64,000 bases of DNA from Butyrivibrio sp. (GTDB lineage Bacteria > Bacillota > Clostridia > Lachnospirales > Lachnospiraceae): positions 142,173 to 206,172 of the forward strand of contig SVGA01000003.1 in NCBI GenBank assembly GCA_015056575.1. The letters run 5' to 3'. The position numbers were made by a program, and so were the translations under genes. Positions 1-9,087 of the stretch are shown in pieces (position 1 is the first letter of the stretch; the number at the start of each line of letters is the position of its first letter). The notes under the pieces were generated by a model that was given only the letters and a program-made list of their open reading frames with translations, searched no databases and was not told where the DNA came from.

Positions 1-767
1 TCTATAAGGGTTCTTACACCCTTCTCCTCTGAGAATCTTCCGAAGTAAAGTATGTAATCTTCCTTGGGAACTTCCACCCATGGAATCTCATCTATGAAGT
101 TGTGAAGAGCCACAGTCTTTTTTGCAAAGAGTGGATTAGTGTCCAGCTTGGTCTTCATGAAATTGCTGCAGCAGATGAAAGTATCGATGTACTTGTATGT
201 TCCCTTCATCTTCCAGAAGGAAGCTTCCAAAGTTCCTATGAAACTCTTTGCTGTGCTGCCATGAATGCATTTTCCCTTAGTGCAATTCATAAAACTGCCG
301 GTGAGACATTTTTCGCAATTCTCACCGGTTCCCGGATTGTTGCACATATGATTGGGACAAACCAATTGATAATCATGGGCCGTAAATACAATCTTGCATT
401 TATTACCTGTCTCTTTTCTCCAGGCCACGATTTCAAGGATAATGGATGGAGTCAGCTGATAGTTGAAATTGTTAAGGTGAACCACATCAGGCTGAAAGTC
501 ATCAAGTACAAGTCTTATTTTCTGTCTTGCTTCCCTGGAATAGATGGTCTTAATAGGATAGGTCATCTTCTCAAGCTTACTTGCGTTATGGAAATCCATA
601 TCTGAGGTGTAGGCGTTTACATTGTTGCCAACGCACCTGCCCTCGTGTTCCATACCGAAGTACTGAACCTCATGCCCTTTTGCTTTCAGAGCATCTCCAA
701 GTTTGAATATGTATGTCTCCGATCCTCCGTTGGGATACAAAAACTTGTTAACCATTAATACTTTCAT
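1..767 (-). CDS. Glycosyltransferase family 4, C-terminally truncated by the window edge
   Basis: The minus strand reads from an ATG at 767 through the left edge, so only about the first 255 codons are visible. The N-terminus MKVLMVNKFLYPNGGSETY is the typical opening of a GT4 (GT-B fold) glycosyltransferase, with the glycine-rich GGSETY acceptor loop. Around 300-420 there are several Cys residues (CPNHMCN, CEKC), as seen in some GT4 relatives, and an HDYQLVCPNH stretch. Near the edge, YILYFGRFSEEKG matches the start of the nucleotide-sugar-binding domain. It overlaps the upstream VanZ-like gene by 20 bp and is probably co-transcribed with the exopolysaccharide genes. Substrate sugar unknown. 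Confidence 0.85.
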   Translation of the reverse strand, partial: MKVLMVNKFLYPNGGSETYIFKLGDALKAKGHEVQYFGMEHEGRCVGNNVNAYTSDMDFHNASKLEKMTYPIKTIYSREARQKIRLVLDDFQPDVVHLNNFNYQLTPSIILEIVAWRKETGNKCKIVFTAHDYQLVCPNHMCNNPGTGENCEKCLTGSFMNCTKGKCIHGSTAKSFIGTLEASFWKMKGTYKYIDTFICCSNFMKTKLDTNPLFAKKTVALHNFIDEIPWVEVPKEDYILYFGRFSEEKGVRTLI

Positions 768-1350
768 GAATGTCTCCGTGTTTACTTCTAAATAGTGCAT
801 TAAGAGCCACAGTAATCAGTGCTCCTATCAGGCTTCCGGCTGTATTGGTGAGAAGGTCTGTCGTTTCAAACATTCCTCTTCCCGTGGCAAGCTGTATGCA
901 CTCGATTGTAAGGCTTAAGGCAAACCCAATTGCTGTTGATACAAGAATTCCTCTAGCCCTGCTCTTATTCCTAATCGCAATACTTGCAAGAACTCCGAAT
1001 GGAACAAAGAGCAATATATTAAATATGCTGTAGGCACTGATTTTCAGTGAAGGGCGTCCGCTCCTGAGGCCAAAGCCAAGGTTAATGAAAAGATGTACAA
1101 TTCCTTCTCTTGACCCGATAGGCCTCCTGAATATAGTTATGGTGAACAGAAAGCCCATATACACCAGGAACAGATACATATGTATCATTCTCTTGCACTT
1201 TACTTCTCTCTTCCTTCCGGCTATCCATCCACCAAAGCAAACCGCGGCCGCTGCCAGAATAAAGAGGATCAGCATATTTTCAAGCCTTATGCCCTCTGTC
1301 TCCTTAGCAAAAATCTGTGCCAGCACCTGTAAGTTGCTATTATCATCCAT
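748..1350 (-). CDS. VanZ-like integral membrane protein
   Basis: A 200-residue protein with four to five predicted membrane helices. It carries VanZ-family features: IFNILLFVPFGVLAS (the conserved N-x-x-x-F-x-P-F-G segment, about residue 108) and ECIQLATGRGMFETTDLLTNT (the E-x-x-Q...GR-x-x-D-x-x-D-x-x-x-N region, about 150-170). VanZ of Tn1546 gives low-level teicoplanin resistance, but most chromosomal family members have no known resistance role and often sit in polysaccharide clusters, as here. It starts six bases after the preceding glycosyltransferase stop, which suggests one operon. Function in this locus is not determined. Confidence 0.8.
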   Translation of the reverse strand: MDDNSNLQVLAQIFAKETEGIRLENMLILFILAAAAVCFGGWIAGRKREVKCKRMIHMYLFLVYMGFLFTITIFRRPIGSREGIVHLFINLGFGLRSGRPSLKISAYSIFNILLFVPFGVLASIAIRNKSRARGILVSTAIGFALSLTIECIQLATGRGMFETTDLLTNTAGSLIGALITVALNALFRSKHGDIHESING

Positions 1351-1356
1351 CTATAA

Positions 1357-2508
1357 TTAAACCTTGTTGATTCTCTCAACATTCAACATCGCATCTATAT
1401 AAAGCTTTACACTCGCGCTGGTGACCTCGTTCCAGTTGAACCTCTTATAACAGTAGTTCATGATCTCATAGTCACTCTTGAAGGTTGAAGGATTATTGAT
1501 GGCTATTTCCAGTTTTTCCCTAAGGTCTTCAACATTTGATTTCTGGAAGTACAATGCGTGGTCCCCGCAGGCTTCCTTGTTCTCAGGGATATCACTTACA
1601 AGGCACTTCCTGCCAAAGCTCATGGCCTCCAGCAGACTGATGGGCATTCCCTCAAGATCACTTGGAAGTACATACATATATGTATTGCTATATAGTTCGG
1701 AGAAAAGATTACCCTGTACAAAGCCGGTAAGAATAACCCTTGGATCTTCTTTCGTCAGCTTTTTTACCTCATTCCAGTAGTCATCTGTATGGCTGGAGCC
1801 TCCGGCGATTACAAGCTTCATGTCTGTCTTTACCTTAGAGAAGGCTTCCAGCAGATATATGATGCCCTTCTCCGGAACGATACGACCAAGATATAAGATG
1901 TATTTATCTTTCTCCAGGCCGAATTTCTTGGTAATGATATCCGGCTCTCTGAACTCTGTGCTTGTAACTCCGTTTGGAATATATATTGTCTCTCTGTTAT
2001 AGGTGTCCTTGAAATACTGCTGGACGTTAAGGGAAAGAACTATGATCTCATCCGCATATCTTGCAGCCATCTTCTCTCCAAGCTTAAGGATCTTGGTGGC
2101 AAACCCGCCCCACTTGGATCTCTGCCAGTCAAGACCGTGAATTGTAGCGATGGTCCTTATTCCGAGCATGTGCGGAATCGGAAGCATCAGGCACGGACCC
2201 TCCGCATGAAAATGGATAACATCGTAGTTGCCAAAAACAGCCCTTACTGTGGCAAAAAACGAATACACGATTGCATTCATAGCCTTGTTCTGCGGTGTAG
2301 GAACATGAACAATCCTTATCCCCTTGTAGTTTTTAAGCTTGTGGGCCTCCAAATCCGCATTCTTATCAGAGACATGGCGTCCCATACGATTATATGCAGT
2401 TACCGAATGCCCCATCTGTATGAGACGTGTTGACAGTTCCTCAACAACTATCTCAATACCTCCCTCCCTGGAGGGTATTCTTTTGTGCCCAATCATTGCT
2501 ATTTTCAT
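1357..2508 (-). CDS. Glycosyltransferase family 4 (DUF1972-type N-terminus)
   Basis: 383 residues with the start MKIAMIGHKRIPSREGGIEIVVEEL, typical of rhamnosyl/galactosyltransferases with a DUF1972-like N-terminal domain. The C-terminal GT4 domain has ILYLGRIVPEKG (about 205), the acceptor segment HADIEGPC-like HAEGPCLML (about 102), and PSDLEGMPISLLEAMSFG (about 280), the E-x7-E motif that binds the nucleotide sugar diphosphate. It probably acts at the cytoplasmic membrane, adding a sugar to a lipid-linked exopolysaccharide unit begun by the adjacent glycosylphosphotransferase. It lies 16 bp downstream of that gene and 6 bp upstream of the VanZ-like gene. Sugar specificity is unknown. Confidence 0.88.
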   Translation of the reverse strand: MKIAMIGHKRIPSREGGIEIVVEELSTRLIQMGHSVTAYNRMGRHVSDKNADLEAHKLKNYKGIRIVHVPTPQNKAMNAIVYSFFATVRAVFGNYDVIHFHAEGPCLMLPIPHMLGIRTIATIHGLDWQRSKWGGFATKILKLGEKMAARYADEIIVLSLNVQQYFKDTYNRETIYIPNGVTSTEFREPDIITKKFGLEKDKYILYLGRIVPEKGIIYLLEAFSKVKTDMKLVIAGGSSHTDDYWNEVKKLTKEDPRVILTGFVQGNLFSELYSNTYMYVLPSDLEGMPISLLEAMSFGRKCLVSDIPENKEACGDHALYFQKSNVEDLREKLEIAINNPSTFKSDYEIMNYCYKRFNWNEVTSASVKLYIDAMLNVERINKV

Positions 2509-2524
2509 AGTTAATCCCCAATAA

Positions 2525-3922
2525 TTAATATGAATTCTTACGTGTCAATACCGCCAATACTGTCTTAAGAATTATTTTGATATCCAGCCATACGCTCCAT
2601 TCGTCTATGTACTGAGTATCAAGTTCAACTACCCTGTCAAAATCTGTGATAGAACTTCTTCCATTCACCTGCCACATTCCTGTGATTCCGGGCTTAATGC
2701 TGATTCTCCTCCACTGGCCTGCCGTATACTTGGAAACCTCCTCTATTGTAGGTGGCCTTGTTCCTACGATAGACATTGAACCTGCCAGAACGTTAAAGAA
2801 CTGCGGAAGCTCATCTATACTGGTCTTCCTGATGAATTTACCGACCCTTGTTATCCTGGGATCATCCTTGATCTTGAACATCATTCCATCCTGAACTTCA
2901 TTAAGTTCTTCCAGATCTGCCTTCATCTCCTCAGCATTGGTGCACATGCTTCTGAACTTCCAGATTTTAAAGTGTCTTCCGTTCTTACCTACTCTCACCT
3001 GCTTAAAAAATGCAGGTCCTTTGGAATCCAGCTTAATAGCAATGGCCGTGATGATCATAACCGGAGATGTAAGTACGATCGCCACAAGCGAAAAGACAAT
3101 GTCGAAAGCTCTTTTTAATAATCTCTCCCTCATGTTCATGATGACGGTGTGGAAGGTCACCATAGGATAGGTTCCAACGCTGCTAACGTATGAGAAAGCC
3201 TTGCGGCGTCTGAAGGTGTCAACGATCACCCTGCAGGTGATACCCATTTCTATACATCTGTCGATATAGAACTGAAGAGTGACCATATCCATATCTCTCT
3301 TCTGCAGGATAAATACCTGATCGATAGTGTATTTCCTGATTATCTTCTCCAGATCCGTCAGTTTGCCGATATATTCAATTCCTGAGTCATCCTCATCGAT
3401 GTTTACATATCCGATTTCATTGACTATGAGTGATGTCTTTTCAAGGAAATATCTGAACTTGTTATAGGAATTCTTGCTTCCCACATATACAACACGAGGA
3501 ACATGCTTTCTATTAATTATCCTGTCGATCAGATCCTTAAAAATAAGTATCTCTATGATCAGAAAGAAATACGTGATTCCTAAAAGCCAGAAAATAAAAC
3601 CGGATGCAAAAGAAGAATGCATTGTATTCACATAGATGATATGACCGCACAAAAAAGCAATTATAAAAGAAGCTGTTACTCTTCTGATGATCCTGTCTTT
3701 ATAAAAGAAAACCGTATTGTCATACACTCTCAGTGTTCTGTTGATGGTAAGGAAATTAAAGATGCAGACAAAATAGATAGAAAGGAACCCTTTCCAATCC
3801 TGTAATCCGTAGGTCTTAGGTCCCCATATGGAAAACGCTATCAGGAAAGAAGCTACGCAGACCGTAGCATCCATCAGAATATGTATTATGTCAAATGAAG
3901 CTCTAAAATTAGTACGATTCAT
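2525..3922 (-). CDS. Exopolysaccharide polyprenyl glycosylphosphotransferase (WcaJ/WbaP family)
   Basis: Membrane initiating enzyme that transfers a sugar-1-phosphate from a nucleotide sugar to undecaprenyl phosphate. Four N-terminal hydrophobic segments (first 120 residues) are followed by a CoA-binding-like domain (VYVGSKNSYNKF), a fifth hydrophobic segment (about 265-285), and the catalytic bacterial sugar transferase domain with KRAFDIVFS, KFRSMCTNAEEMKADL, RKTSIDELPQFFNVL and VGTRPP. The open frame extends to a TTG at 3955, but an ATG at 3922 preceded by CGGAG at suitable distance gives a better start (465 residues). It is the first gene of the visible polysaccharide operon. Confidence 0.9.
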   Translation of the reverse strand: MNRTNFRASFDIIHILMDATVCVASFLIAFSIWGPKTYGLQDWKGFLSIYFVCIFNFLTINRTLRVYDNTVFFYKDRIIRRVTASFIIAFLCGHIIYVNTMHSSFASGFIFWLLGITYFFLIIEILIFKDLIDRIINRKHVPRVVYVGSKNSYNKFRYFLEKTSLIVNEIGYVNIDEDDSGIEYIGKLTDLEKIIRKYTIDQVFILQKRDMDMVTLQFYIDRCIEMGITCRVIVDTFRRRKAFSYVSSVGTYPMVTFHTVIMNMRERLLKRAFDIVFSLVAIVLTSPVMIITAIAIKLDSKGPAFFKQVRVGKNGRHFKIWKFRSMCTNAEEMKADLEELNEVQDGMMFKIKDDPRITRVGKFIRKTSIDELPQFFNVLAGSMSIVGTRPPTIEEVSKYTAGQWRRISIKPGITGMWQVNGRSSITDFDRVVELDTQYIDEWSVWLDIKIILKTVLAVLTRKNSY

Positions 3923-4261
3923 ACTACAAAACTCCGAAAACCGAAAATTCCCCAATCCCCAAAACTAATTACCAACGTTAAATTTAGCAGACTGTTACCC
4001 TATAAATCAATTGAGCAAAATGCGAAAAGTTTATAGAAATTTTATAATTATCTATGTATGATATGCATAAATATTGCGTCCAATTTGTCTTACCTATTAT
4101 CTGTAAAAGAGTCCTATTATCTGACAATATAGCTACAAAGGGCTTATATTCGTCATTTTAGCTTGAAATAATATTGCGTATATTTATTCACTATAGCAAA
4201 ACAATATTTCACGTTTTGTTTATTTTTTTCTTTAGAATTTGGAGAGATTTTCCGGGGCATA
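3923..4261. other. AT-rich intergenic region upstream of the exopolysaccharide operon
   Basis: About 340 bp without a gene. It presumably holds the promoter and a long leader of the exopolysaccharide operon, but no convincing -35/-10 pair stands out among many AT-rich hexamers. The one clear feature is an 11-bp perfect direct repeat, listed separately. No riboswitch or JUMPstart-like motif was recognised. Confidence 0.5.
4093..4123. repeat. 11-bp direct repeat at 20-bp spacing (possible operator)
   Basis: CCTATTATCTG occurs at 4093-4103 and again at 4113-4123, identical and exactly 20 bp apart, two turns of the helix. It lies about 170-200 bp upstream of the exopolysaccharide start at 3922. 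Same-face spacing suits a regulator binding direct repeats, but no regulator is identified. Confidence 0.4.
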
Positions 4262-4291
4262 GAAAAAGCCATCGGCTTACGCCGATGGCCC
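4262..4291 (-). terminator. Rho-independent terminator of the diguanylate cyclase gene
   Basis: A perfect 9-bp stem, GCCATCGGC at 4268-4276 with GCCGATGGC at 4281-4289, closes a 4-nt loop. On the minus strand it is followed by five U residues. It lies about 75 bp after the stop codon at 4366. Confidence 0.9.
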
Positions 4292-4365
4292 GGATCTTTG
4301 TTTCTCTCTAGTTTTCTTCAAAGATGCTTCATTTACCCACATCAGAAGAAACAAATCCATTCTTC

Positions 4366-6276
4366 TCACATTTCCTCACCATAGTATGTCACATGACTTC
4401 CTTCCGTTTTCTTGCTGATATAGGTGCAATGATCCGCGCGCTTATACAGTTCATCGAAAGAGAAAGAATCATCGGGAAGGTAGAATGCCACTCCCACGCT
4501 TATCTCAACCTTACGTCCCTTCAATTCAGGTAAATCTATACTGTCTATGCAGGACATAAGCCTCTGAACAACAGGATCTCCGGAGTCTTTATTACATACT
4601 CCCGGTGTAAAAGCCGCAAATTCATCGCCCCCAAGGCGAAGGACAATGTCCTTTTCTCTGAATGCTTTATGCATGCACTCACCAATCGCCACAAGAACTC
4701 TGTCTCCTACTCCATGACCGAATTCGTCATTGATGCTCTTGAAACGATCCACATCAAAAAGGAGGAACATTCCACTCTCTTCTTCAGCAAGAAGCTGTCT
4801 TATCTTGTTCTCTCCGCTTCCGCGATTGCTGACCTTCGTCAGAGCATCTGTCTCGGCCATATAATGGAGCTTCTCTCTTGATCTCTTCTCCTTGTCGATT
4901 TCCTCGGCAGCATAGATCACTGATTTAAGGCTTCCATCCTCTTTTCTTTCGGACGCAATAAATCTGGCTCGATACCATTTACTCTCGTGATTCAGATACT
5001 CCATGCTTATGGTATCTGAATTAGCCATTCTCTCATTCAGTGTACTAAAGTCCACAAACTCCAGCATATCCGAGCGACTGCTTACGTCACTTAATCTTTC
5101 CAGTACTTCAGCAATCATCTTATCGGCATGGTCCCCTGAAACTCCTGCAATCTGGAGAACATTGGCATCCTTGCAGGCCACAGTCTCAAAGATATTTGTT
5201 TCTAAATCTATTCTGTACATAGTACTGTATATATTCGAGATAGACTGAACGTTCTCACCATAGTCTGCTATCTTAACTCTCTGATAGGCGATTGCGGTAA
5301 TCACCGCATATGCAATAACAAGCCCCAGAAAAGCAGTAATGATAACATTCCTGGTAAGTCTTCGTATTGCCATCAGAGCAGGTTTAGCACTATTCATGGT
5401 TATAACAGTCCATGAATCCGAAATGCTCTTAGAATAAAAAAGATACTCGGCATCCTCTATATCTACTCTGAACACTTTCCCTTCATTATCCCGCCACTTA
5501 TCATAGATATGCCTTCTAATCTCGTCTTTGGAGTCGCGATAGTTAAGACCGACTTCATCAGCTTTGGAGTGGGTGATGATATTCCCATCCCGGTCTATGA
5601 TGATCACATATCTGTCCTCATCTCTTCCTGCCAGTTCCTCCGTCATCTGCTGCATTCTGCTGAGCCAGATATCAATTGCAAGGACACTCTTTTTATCCGA
5701 TAGAAGCTTGGATGCAGTAACAACCATCTGACCTGTTCTGGCATCTACATAAGGTTCTACGATCACCATGGAACCGTCTGCTTTCACAGCTTCTTTATAC
5801 CATATCCTCTCCGTAGGAACAAAATCAGCATCCGGGACCCATCCTGAGCCATCCACAAACTCATTAAGGACATAGCCGTACATTCCCTTAGTATCTCCTG
5901 ATATTACCGAATCAAGCTTCTCGGTTTCTTCTGTAAGGAAAGATTGGATTTCATCTGCGCTATCACCATGACTTAACATATCTTCAGCGCTGTTGGCCTC
6001 AGTTTCCACGGTTATGGCAAATATATTAAGATAATCACTGAATTCATCCGCTACTTCGTAGGCATCAAGAGTGGCTTCATACTCAATGTTCTCGATACTT
6101 AAATTGTATTCCGCCCTATAGATAAAAAATATCACACAAAGAAAGAATATCGGCCAGACAATAAACGGAAGAATGCCCAATACTCCTAACTTTCTGAATA
6201 CATTTTTCAGAAATATAAGACTCTTTTTCAGAAAATTGTTTTTCACATATCTATTATAACATGCATTATTATTCAA
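4366..6276 (-). CDS. Membrane diguanylate cyclase with extracytoplasmic sensor domain (GGDEF)
   Basis: Makes cyclic di-GMP from two GTP. Two membrane segments (about 33-53 and 300-325) flank a large extracytoplasmic region resembling a dCACHE sensor (AVKADGSMVIVEPYVDARTG, WTVITMNSAKP). A linker leads to the GGDEF domain: DALTKVSNR, the intact GGDEF signature at about 549-553, and an RxxD inhibitory site (REKD, about 540-543). Catalysis with product feedback is therefore expected. The listed start is a TTG with no ribosome site. An extended -10 (TGTTATAAT) lies inside the first codons, so translation may begin downstream, for example at the GTG at 6246. The N-terminus is uncertain; the domains are not. 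Confidence 0.9.
   Translation of the reverse strand: MNNNACYNRYVKNNFLKKSLIFLKNVFRKLGVLGILPFIVWPIFFLCVIFFIYRAEYNLSIENIEYEATLDAYEVADEFSDYLNIFAITVETEANSAEDMLSHGDSADEIQSFLTEETEKLDSVISGDTKGMYGYVLNEFVDGSGWVPDADFVPTERIWYKEAVKADGSMVIVEPYVDARTGQMVVTASKLLSDKKSVLAIDIWLSRMQQMTEELAGRDEDRYVIIIDRDGNIITHSKADEVGLNYRDSKDEIRRHIYDKWRDNEGKVFRVDIEDAEYLFYSKSISDSWTVITMNSAKPALMAIRRLTRNVIITAFLGLVIAYAVITAIAYQRVKIADYGENVQSISNIYSTMYRIDLETNIFETVACKDANVLQIAGVSGDHADKMIAEVLERLSDVSSRSDMLEFVDFSTLNERMANSDTISMEYLNHESKWYRARFIASERKEDGSLKSVIYAAEEIDKEKRSREKLHYMAETDALTKVSNRGSGENKIRQLLAEEESGMFLLFDVDRFKSINDEFGHGVGDRVLVAIGECMHKAFREKDIVLRLGGDEFAAFTPGVCNKDSGDPVVQRLMSCIDSIDLPELKGRKVEISVGVAFYLPDDSFSFDELYKRADHCTYISKKTEGSHVTYYGEEM
6253..6261 (-). 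promoter_or_regulatory. Extended -10 element near the start of the diguanylate cyclase gene
   Basis: The minus strand reads TGTTATAAT here: a consensus TATAAT with the TGn extension. Transcription from it would start near 6246, downstream of the longest possible start codon, so it bears directly on the N-terminus. No good -35 is seen, which extended -10 promoters tolerate. Confidence 0.45.
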
Positions 6277-6340
6277 TAATACATTTTATGCTTGAAAATA
6301 AAACAGCGTTTTCCGCCACGGCAGGGATACTTATATCATG

Positions 6341-6961
6341 TCATTCCCATTCTTCAAAAGACATTGCTTTTTTAATAAGAGTCATTGAATATCCCTTGCG
6401 TACCAGATAAGACATCACCTTTTGCCTTTCTTTATAGTCAGCATTCTCCGGATCATAGTTTTTCTTATCAAGAAGCTTACGTATCTGAGAAATTTCCAAT
6501 TCTCCATGATCTTCTGAGTATAATTCCTCAATGATGTCATAAATACTGTCTTTTAACAGTCCTTTTTCCATAAGGTCCTGGATAATTCTGGTTCTGCTAC
6601 GTGTCTCCATATGATATGATATATAGTCTCTGGCATATCGATCATCGTCCAGATACTTATAGGATTTTACATACCTTATTGCTTCGTCTATGACATCTGA
6701 AGGATACAGACCTTCAACCAGCTTATCCTTCAGTTGCTTCTCGGTATAGTCCTTCTTCTGAAGGAGGTTCATGGCGCGAAGCTTGCAGCGCTTGGGAAGA
6801 AGGTCCTCTGTGATCTGCCGATAGCAGGCCGGGTCCAGCTCCTGACCTTCTCTTACCTTGTACTCCTTAAGTTCTCCCTTGTACAAAGCAAAGGCAAACT
6901 CTCCGTCAAGAAATACCTTGACTCTCTTCTTATCAAGTTCACGAAGTTCCGAAACCATCAT
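6341..6961 (-). CDS. recX: RecX regulatory protein
   Basis: RecX inhibits RecA filament growth. The 206-residue product has the three-helix RecX repeats: LLQKKDYTEKQLKDKL, YLDDDRYARDYISYHMETRSRTRIIQDLMEKG (family signature D-D-x-x-Y-A) and RKGYSMTLIKKAM. The N-terminal part (KRVKVFLDGEFAFALYKGELKEY) matches clostridial RecX. The frame extends to a GTG at 6979, but ATG at 6961 or 6958, just after GGAG, is the likelier start. It follows recA on the same strand with a hairpin terminator between them, so it may be expressed by read-through, as in other bacteria with recA-recX order. Confidence 0.9.
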   Translation of the reverse strand: MMVSELRELDKKRVKVFLDGEFAFALYKGELKEYKVREGQELDPACYRQITEDLLPKRCKLRAMNLLQKKDYTEKQLKDKLVEGLYPSDVIDEAIRYVKSYKYLDDDRYARDYISYHMETRSRTRIIQDLMEKGLLKDSIYDIIEELYSEDHGELEISQIRKLLDKKNYDPENADYKERQKVMSYLVRKGYSMTLIKKAMSFEEWE

Positions 6962-7080
6962 ATCTCCATCATCCTCCACTGATATTCACTCACCCCAAAA
7001 CAAACCATCAAGTTCCTCTCACCCAAAATCTAACGAATAAGTCACTCAAACATCCAAACCAAGATTCTCTCCATATAATC

Positions 7081-7116
7081 AAATCCCCCGAAAATAAATG
7101 ATTCTCGGGGGATTTT
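7081..7116 (-). terminator. Hairpin terminator between recA and recX
   Basis: AAATCCCCCGA at 7081-7091 pairs perfectly over 11 bp with TCGGGGGATTT at 7105-7115 across a 13-nt loop. The stem is strong but the U tract on the minus strand is weak, which fits partial read-through from recA into recX. Confidence 0.75.
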
Positions 7117-7170
7117 ATCACTTTATTGTCAGCCAATGGGGTGAAGATTGGCAGTTCAATACTTTAATCA

Positions 7171-8253
7171 TTACACCTTAGCCGCTTTCTTCCTGGTTCC
7201 GGCCTTCTCTTCTCCTTCAGCTGCATCTGCAGTAGCTGATGTAGTTACAACGCCGCCTCCCTGAAGTCCAAAGTGTTCTCTAACCTTAGCCTCGATCTCT
7301 GCGCGAACGTCAGGGTTATTCTCAAGGAACAGCTTGGCATTCTCGCGGCCCTGTCCGATCTTGTCTCCGCCGTACTGATACCATGCACCGCTCTTGTTGA
7401 CGATATCTACATTAGCTGCCAGGTCAAGAATATCACCGGTCATGGAGATACCCTTACCGAACATGATATCAAACTCTGCCTCCTTGAAGGGCGGAGCGAT
7501 CTTGTTCTTAACAACCTTGACTCTTGTTCTGTTACCGATGTTCTCTCCATTCTGCTTGATAGCCTCGATACGACGCACATCCATGCGGACTGATGAATAG
7601 AACTTAAGGGCACGACCGCCGGTTGTGGTCTCGGGGTTACCGAACATAACACCGACCTTCTCACGAAGCTGGTTGATGAATACTACTGTACAATTTGACT
7701 TGCTGATAACAGCTGTCAGCTTACGAAGAGCCTGGGACATAAGTCTTGCCTGAAGTCCCACATGGGAATCACCCATATCTCCGTCGATCTCTGCCTTGGG
7801 AACAAGGGCTGCCACAGAGTCAACTACAACTATATCAATGGCGCCGGAGCGGACCATGGTCTCTGTGATCTCAAGAGCCTGCTCACCGCTGTCGGGCTGT
7901 GAAATGTAAAGATTATCGATGTCTACACCGATGTTCTTGGCATATACAGGGTCCAGAGCATGCTCAGCATCAATGAATCCTGCGATTCCGCCTCTCTTCT
8001 GTACCTCTGCTATCATATGAAGGGTAACTGTGGTCTTACCACTGGACTCAGGTCCGTAGATCTCCACAATTCTTCCCTTAGGGATGCCTCCAAGGCCAAG
8101 TGCAATATCAAGACTCAACGAACCTGTAGGAATAGTCTCAATGTTCATGGTATCTGCTGAATCTCCAAGCTTCATGACAGCTCCCTTGCCGAACTGCTTC
8201 TCAATCTGTCCAAGGGCCGCGTCTAATGCCTTCTGTTTTTCTTCTCTTTCCAT
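7171..8253 (-). CDS. recA: Recombinase RecA
   Basis: ATP-dependent strand-exchange protein of homologous recombination and activator of LexA self-cleavage. At 360 residues it is of normal length. It has Walker A GPESSGKT (67-74), Walker [14 protein letters not shown], the L1/L2 region with [23 protein letters not shown], and a lysine-rich C-terminal tail. The start follows AAGGAGG at ideal spacing. The promoter carries two LexA-type boxes (separate entry), and recX follows, so the gene is expected to be part of the SOS regulon. Confidence 0.99.
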   Translation of the reverse strand: MEREEKQKALDAALGQIEKQFGKGAVMKLGDSADTMNIETIPTGSLSLDIALGLGGIPKGRIVEIYGPESSGKTTVTLHMIAEVQKRGGIAGFIDAEHALDPVYAKNIGVDIDNLYISQPDSGEQALEITETMVRSGAIDIVVVDSVAALVPKAEIDGDMGDSHVGLQARLMSQALRKLTAVISKSNCTVVFINQLREKVGVMFGNPETTTGGRALKFYSSVRMDVRRIEAIKQNGENIGNRTRVKVVKNKIAPPFKEAEFDIMFGKGISMTGDILDLAANVDIVNKSGAWYQYGGDKIGQGRENAKLFLENNPDVRAEIEAKVREHFGLQGGGVVTTSATADAAEGEEKAGTRKKAAKV

Positions 8254-8266
8254 ACTGCCTCCTTTA

Positions 8267-8319
8267 AGAACATCCGTTCGCTATATCTATAATATAAAAC
8301 AGATGTTCGATTGTGTCAA
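8267..8319 (-). promoter_or_regulatory. recA promoter with two LexA-type SOS boxes
   Basis: On the minus strand TTGACA (8319-8314), a 17-bp spacer and TATATT (8296-8291) form a near-consensus sigma-A promoter. One SOS box, CGAACATCTGTTTT (8309-8296), fills the spacer. A second, CGAACGGATGTTCT (8280-8267), lies downstream of the expected start site and fits the Gram-positive consensus CGAACRNRYGTTYC at 13 of 14 positions. LexA bound at either site would block polymerase. Confidence 0.85.
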
Positions 8320-8446
8320 TAAAATTTTAGAATAAACTTTTAATAACTTTTAATACTTCAAAATCTCTTTTAACAATAAAACAATGAAATTTCCGGCAGA
8401 AACGCCAGACATAAAACAGATATGTATTTCCCCACTAAACATACAC

Positions 8447-8474
8447 AAGTCATTACCGGATCGGCAATGACTTG
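8447..8474 (-). terminator. Hairpin downstream of the J-domain gene, possible terminator
   Basis: AAGTCATT pairs with AATGACTT, then after one mismatch CCG pairs with CGG around a 3-nt loop. It lies 47 bp after the stop at 8521. There is no strong U tract on the minus strand, so terminator activity is only possible. Confidence 0.4.
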
Positions 8475-8520
8475 AATACAATAGCACATATTTACATTAC
8501 TGTCAAAGCATCCCAAAAGC

Positions 8521-9057
8521 TTACGCCTTCATGCTGATGTCATACTGTCTGCACAAAGCGCTGTACTCCTCGTTTATAAGCTGAACCATGTAGGAATCTC
8601 CGCTTATGTTGTCGGGATGGAACATCTTCATGAGGTCCTTGTATCTCTTCTTGAGAGTCAATGCGCTGTTGACGCCTCTGAACAGAAGATCCAAAGCATC
8701 ATATTCATCCTCTCTCTGGAATGCCTTCTCTCTCTCCAGCCTGATGAATTCACTCTCAAGCTTCTTCTTGTCTGCGTTGAGCTGATCAAATCCGTTGTTG
8801 AGGATCTTAAGTCTCTGATCGAACAGAGCCTTGTCGTTGTTGAGCTTCTTGGTTGCGTTCTCAAGCTTCCTCTCAGCCGCATCCATTCTGTCCTTGAAGG
8901 CCAGCTCTTCCTCTTCCAGTCTTGCATACCTCTCGCAGAGAGCACTCTCCTGATTCTCCAGCCTTACGCTCTCCTTGAAAAGCCATACGCGAAGCTGCGC
9001 AAGCTCATCCTCAGTGCCGTTTAAGATTATCTCTTCTAAATTTCTTCTCTCTTCCAT
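8521..9057 (-). CDS. Coiled-coil protein with C-terminal J-domain-like module
   Basis: 178 residues. The first two thirds are a highly charged heptad-rich coiled coil (ARLEEEELAFKDRMDAAERK, then KKLESEFIRLEREKAFQRE). The C-terminal 60 residues look like helices II-III of a J-domain: LKKRYKDLMKMFHPDN with the HPD tripeptide, followed by LINEEYSALCRQY. J-domains stimulate DnaK ATPase, but whether this short version does so is unknown. The frame opens at a GTG (9069); the ATG at 9057 after AGGTGGGG is preferred. It sits just downstream of gerW and is probably co-transcribed with it. Confidence 0.7.
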   Translation of the reverse strand: MEERRNLEEIILNGTEDELAQLRVWLFKESVRLENQESALCERYARLEEEELAFKDRMDAAERKLENATKKLNNDKALFDQRLKILNNGFDQLNADKKKLESEFIRLEREKAFQREDEYDALDLLFRGVNSALTLKKRYKDLMKMFHPDNISGDSYMVQLINEEYSALCRQYDISMKA

Positions 9058-9087
9058 AAGGGCCCCCACCTTTCGGAAAGAATGGGA

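Noticed and set aside
102..605. Plus-strand open frame of 167 codons
   Set aside because: It is antisense to the glycosyltransferase on the minus strand, which has clear GT4 motifs, while this frame has no ribosome site or recognisable domain.
748..1350. Glycopeptide resistance determinant
   Set aside because: VanZ homologs are widespread in polysaccharide loci and no vanA/vanH/vanX-type genes are present.
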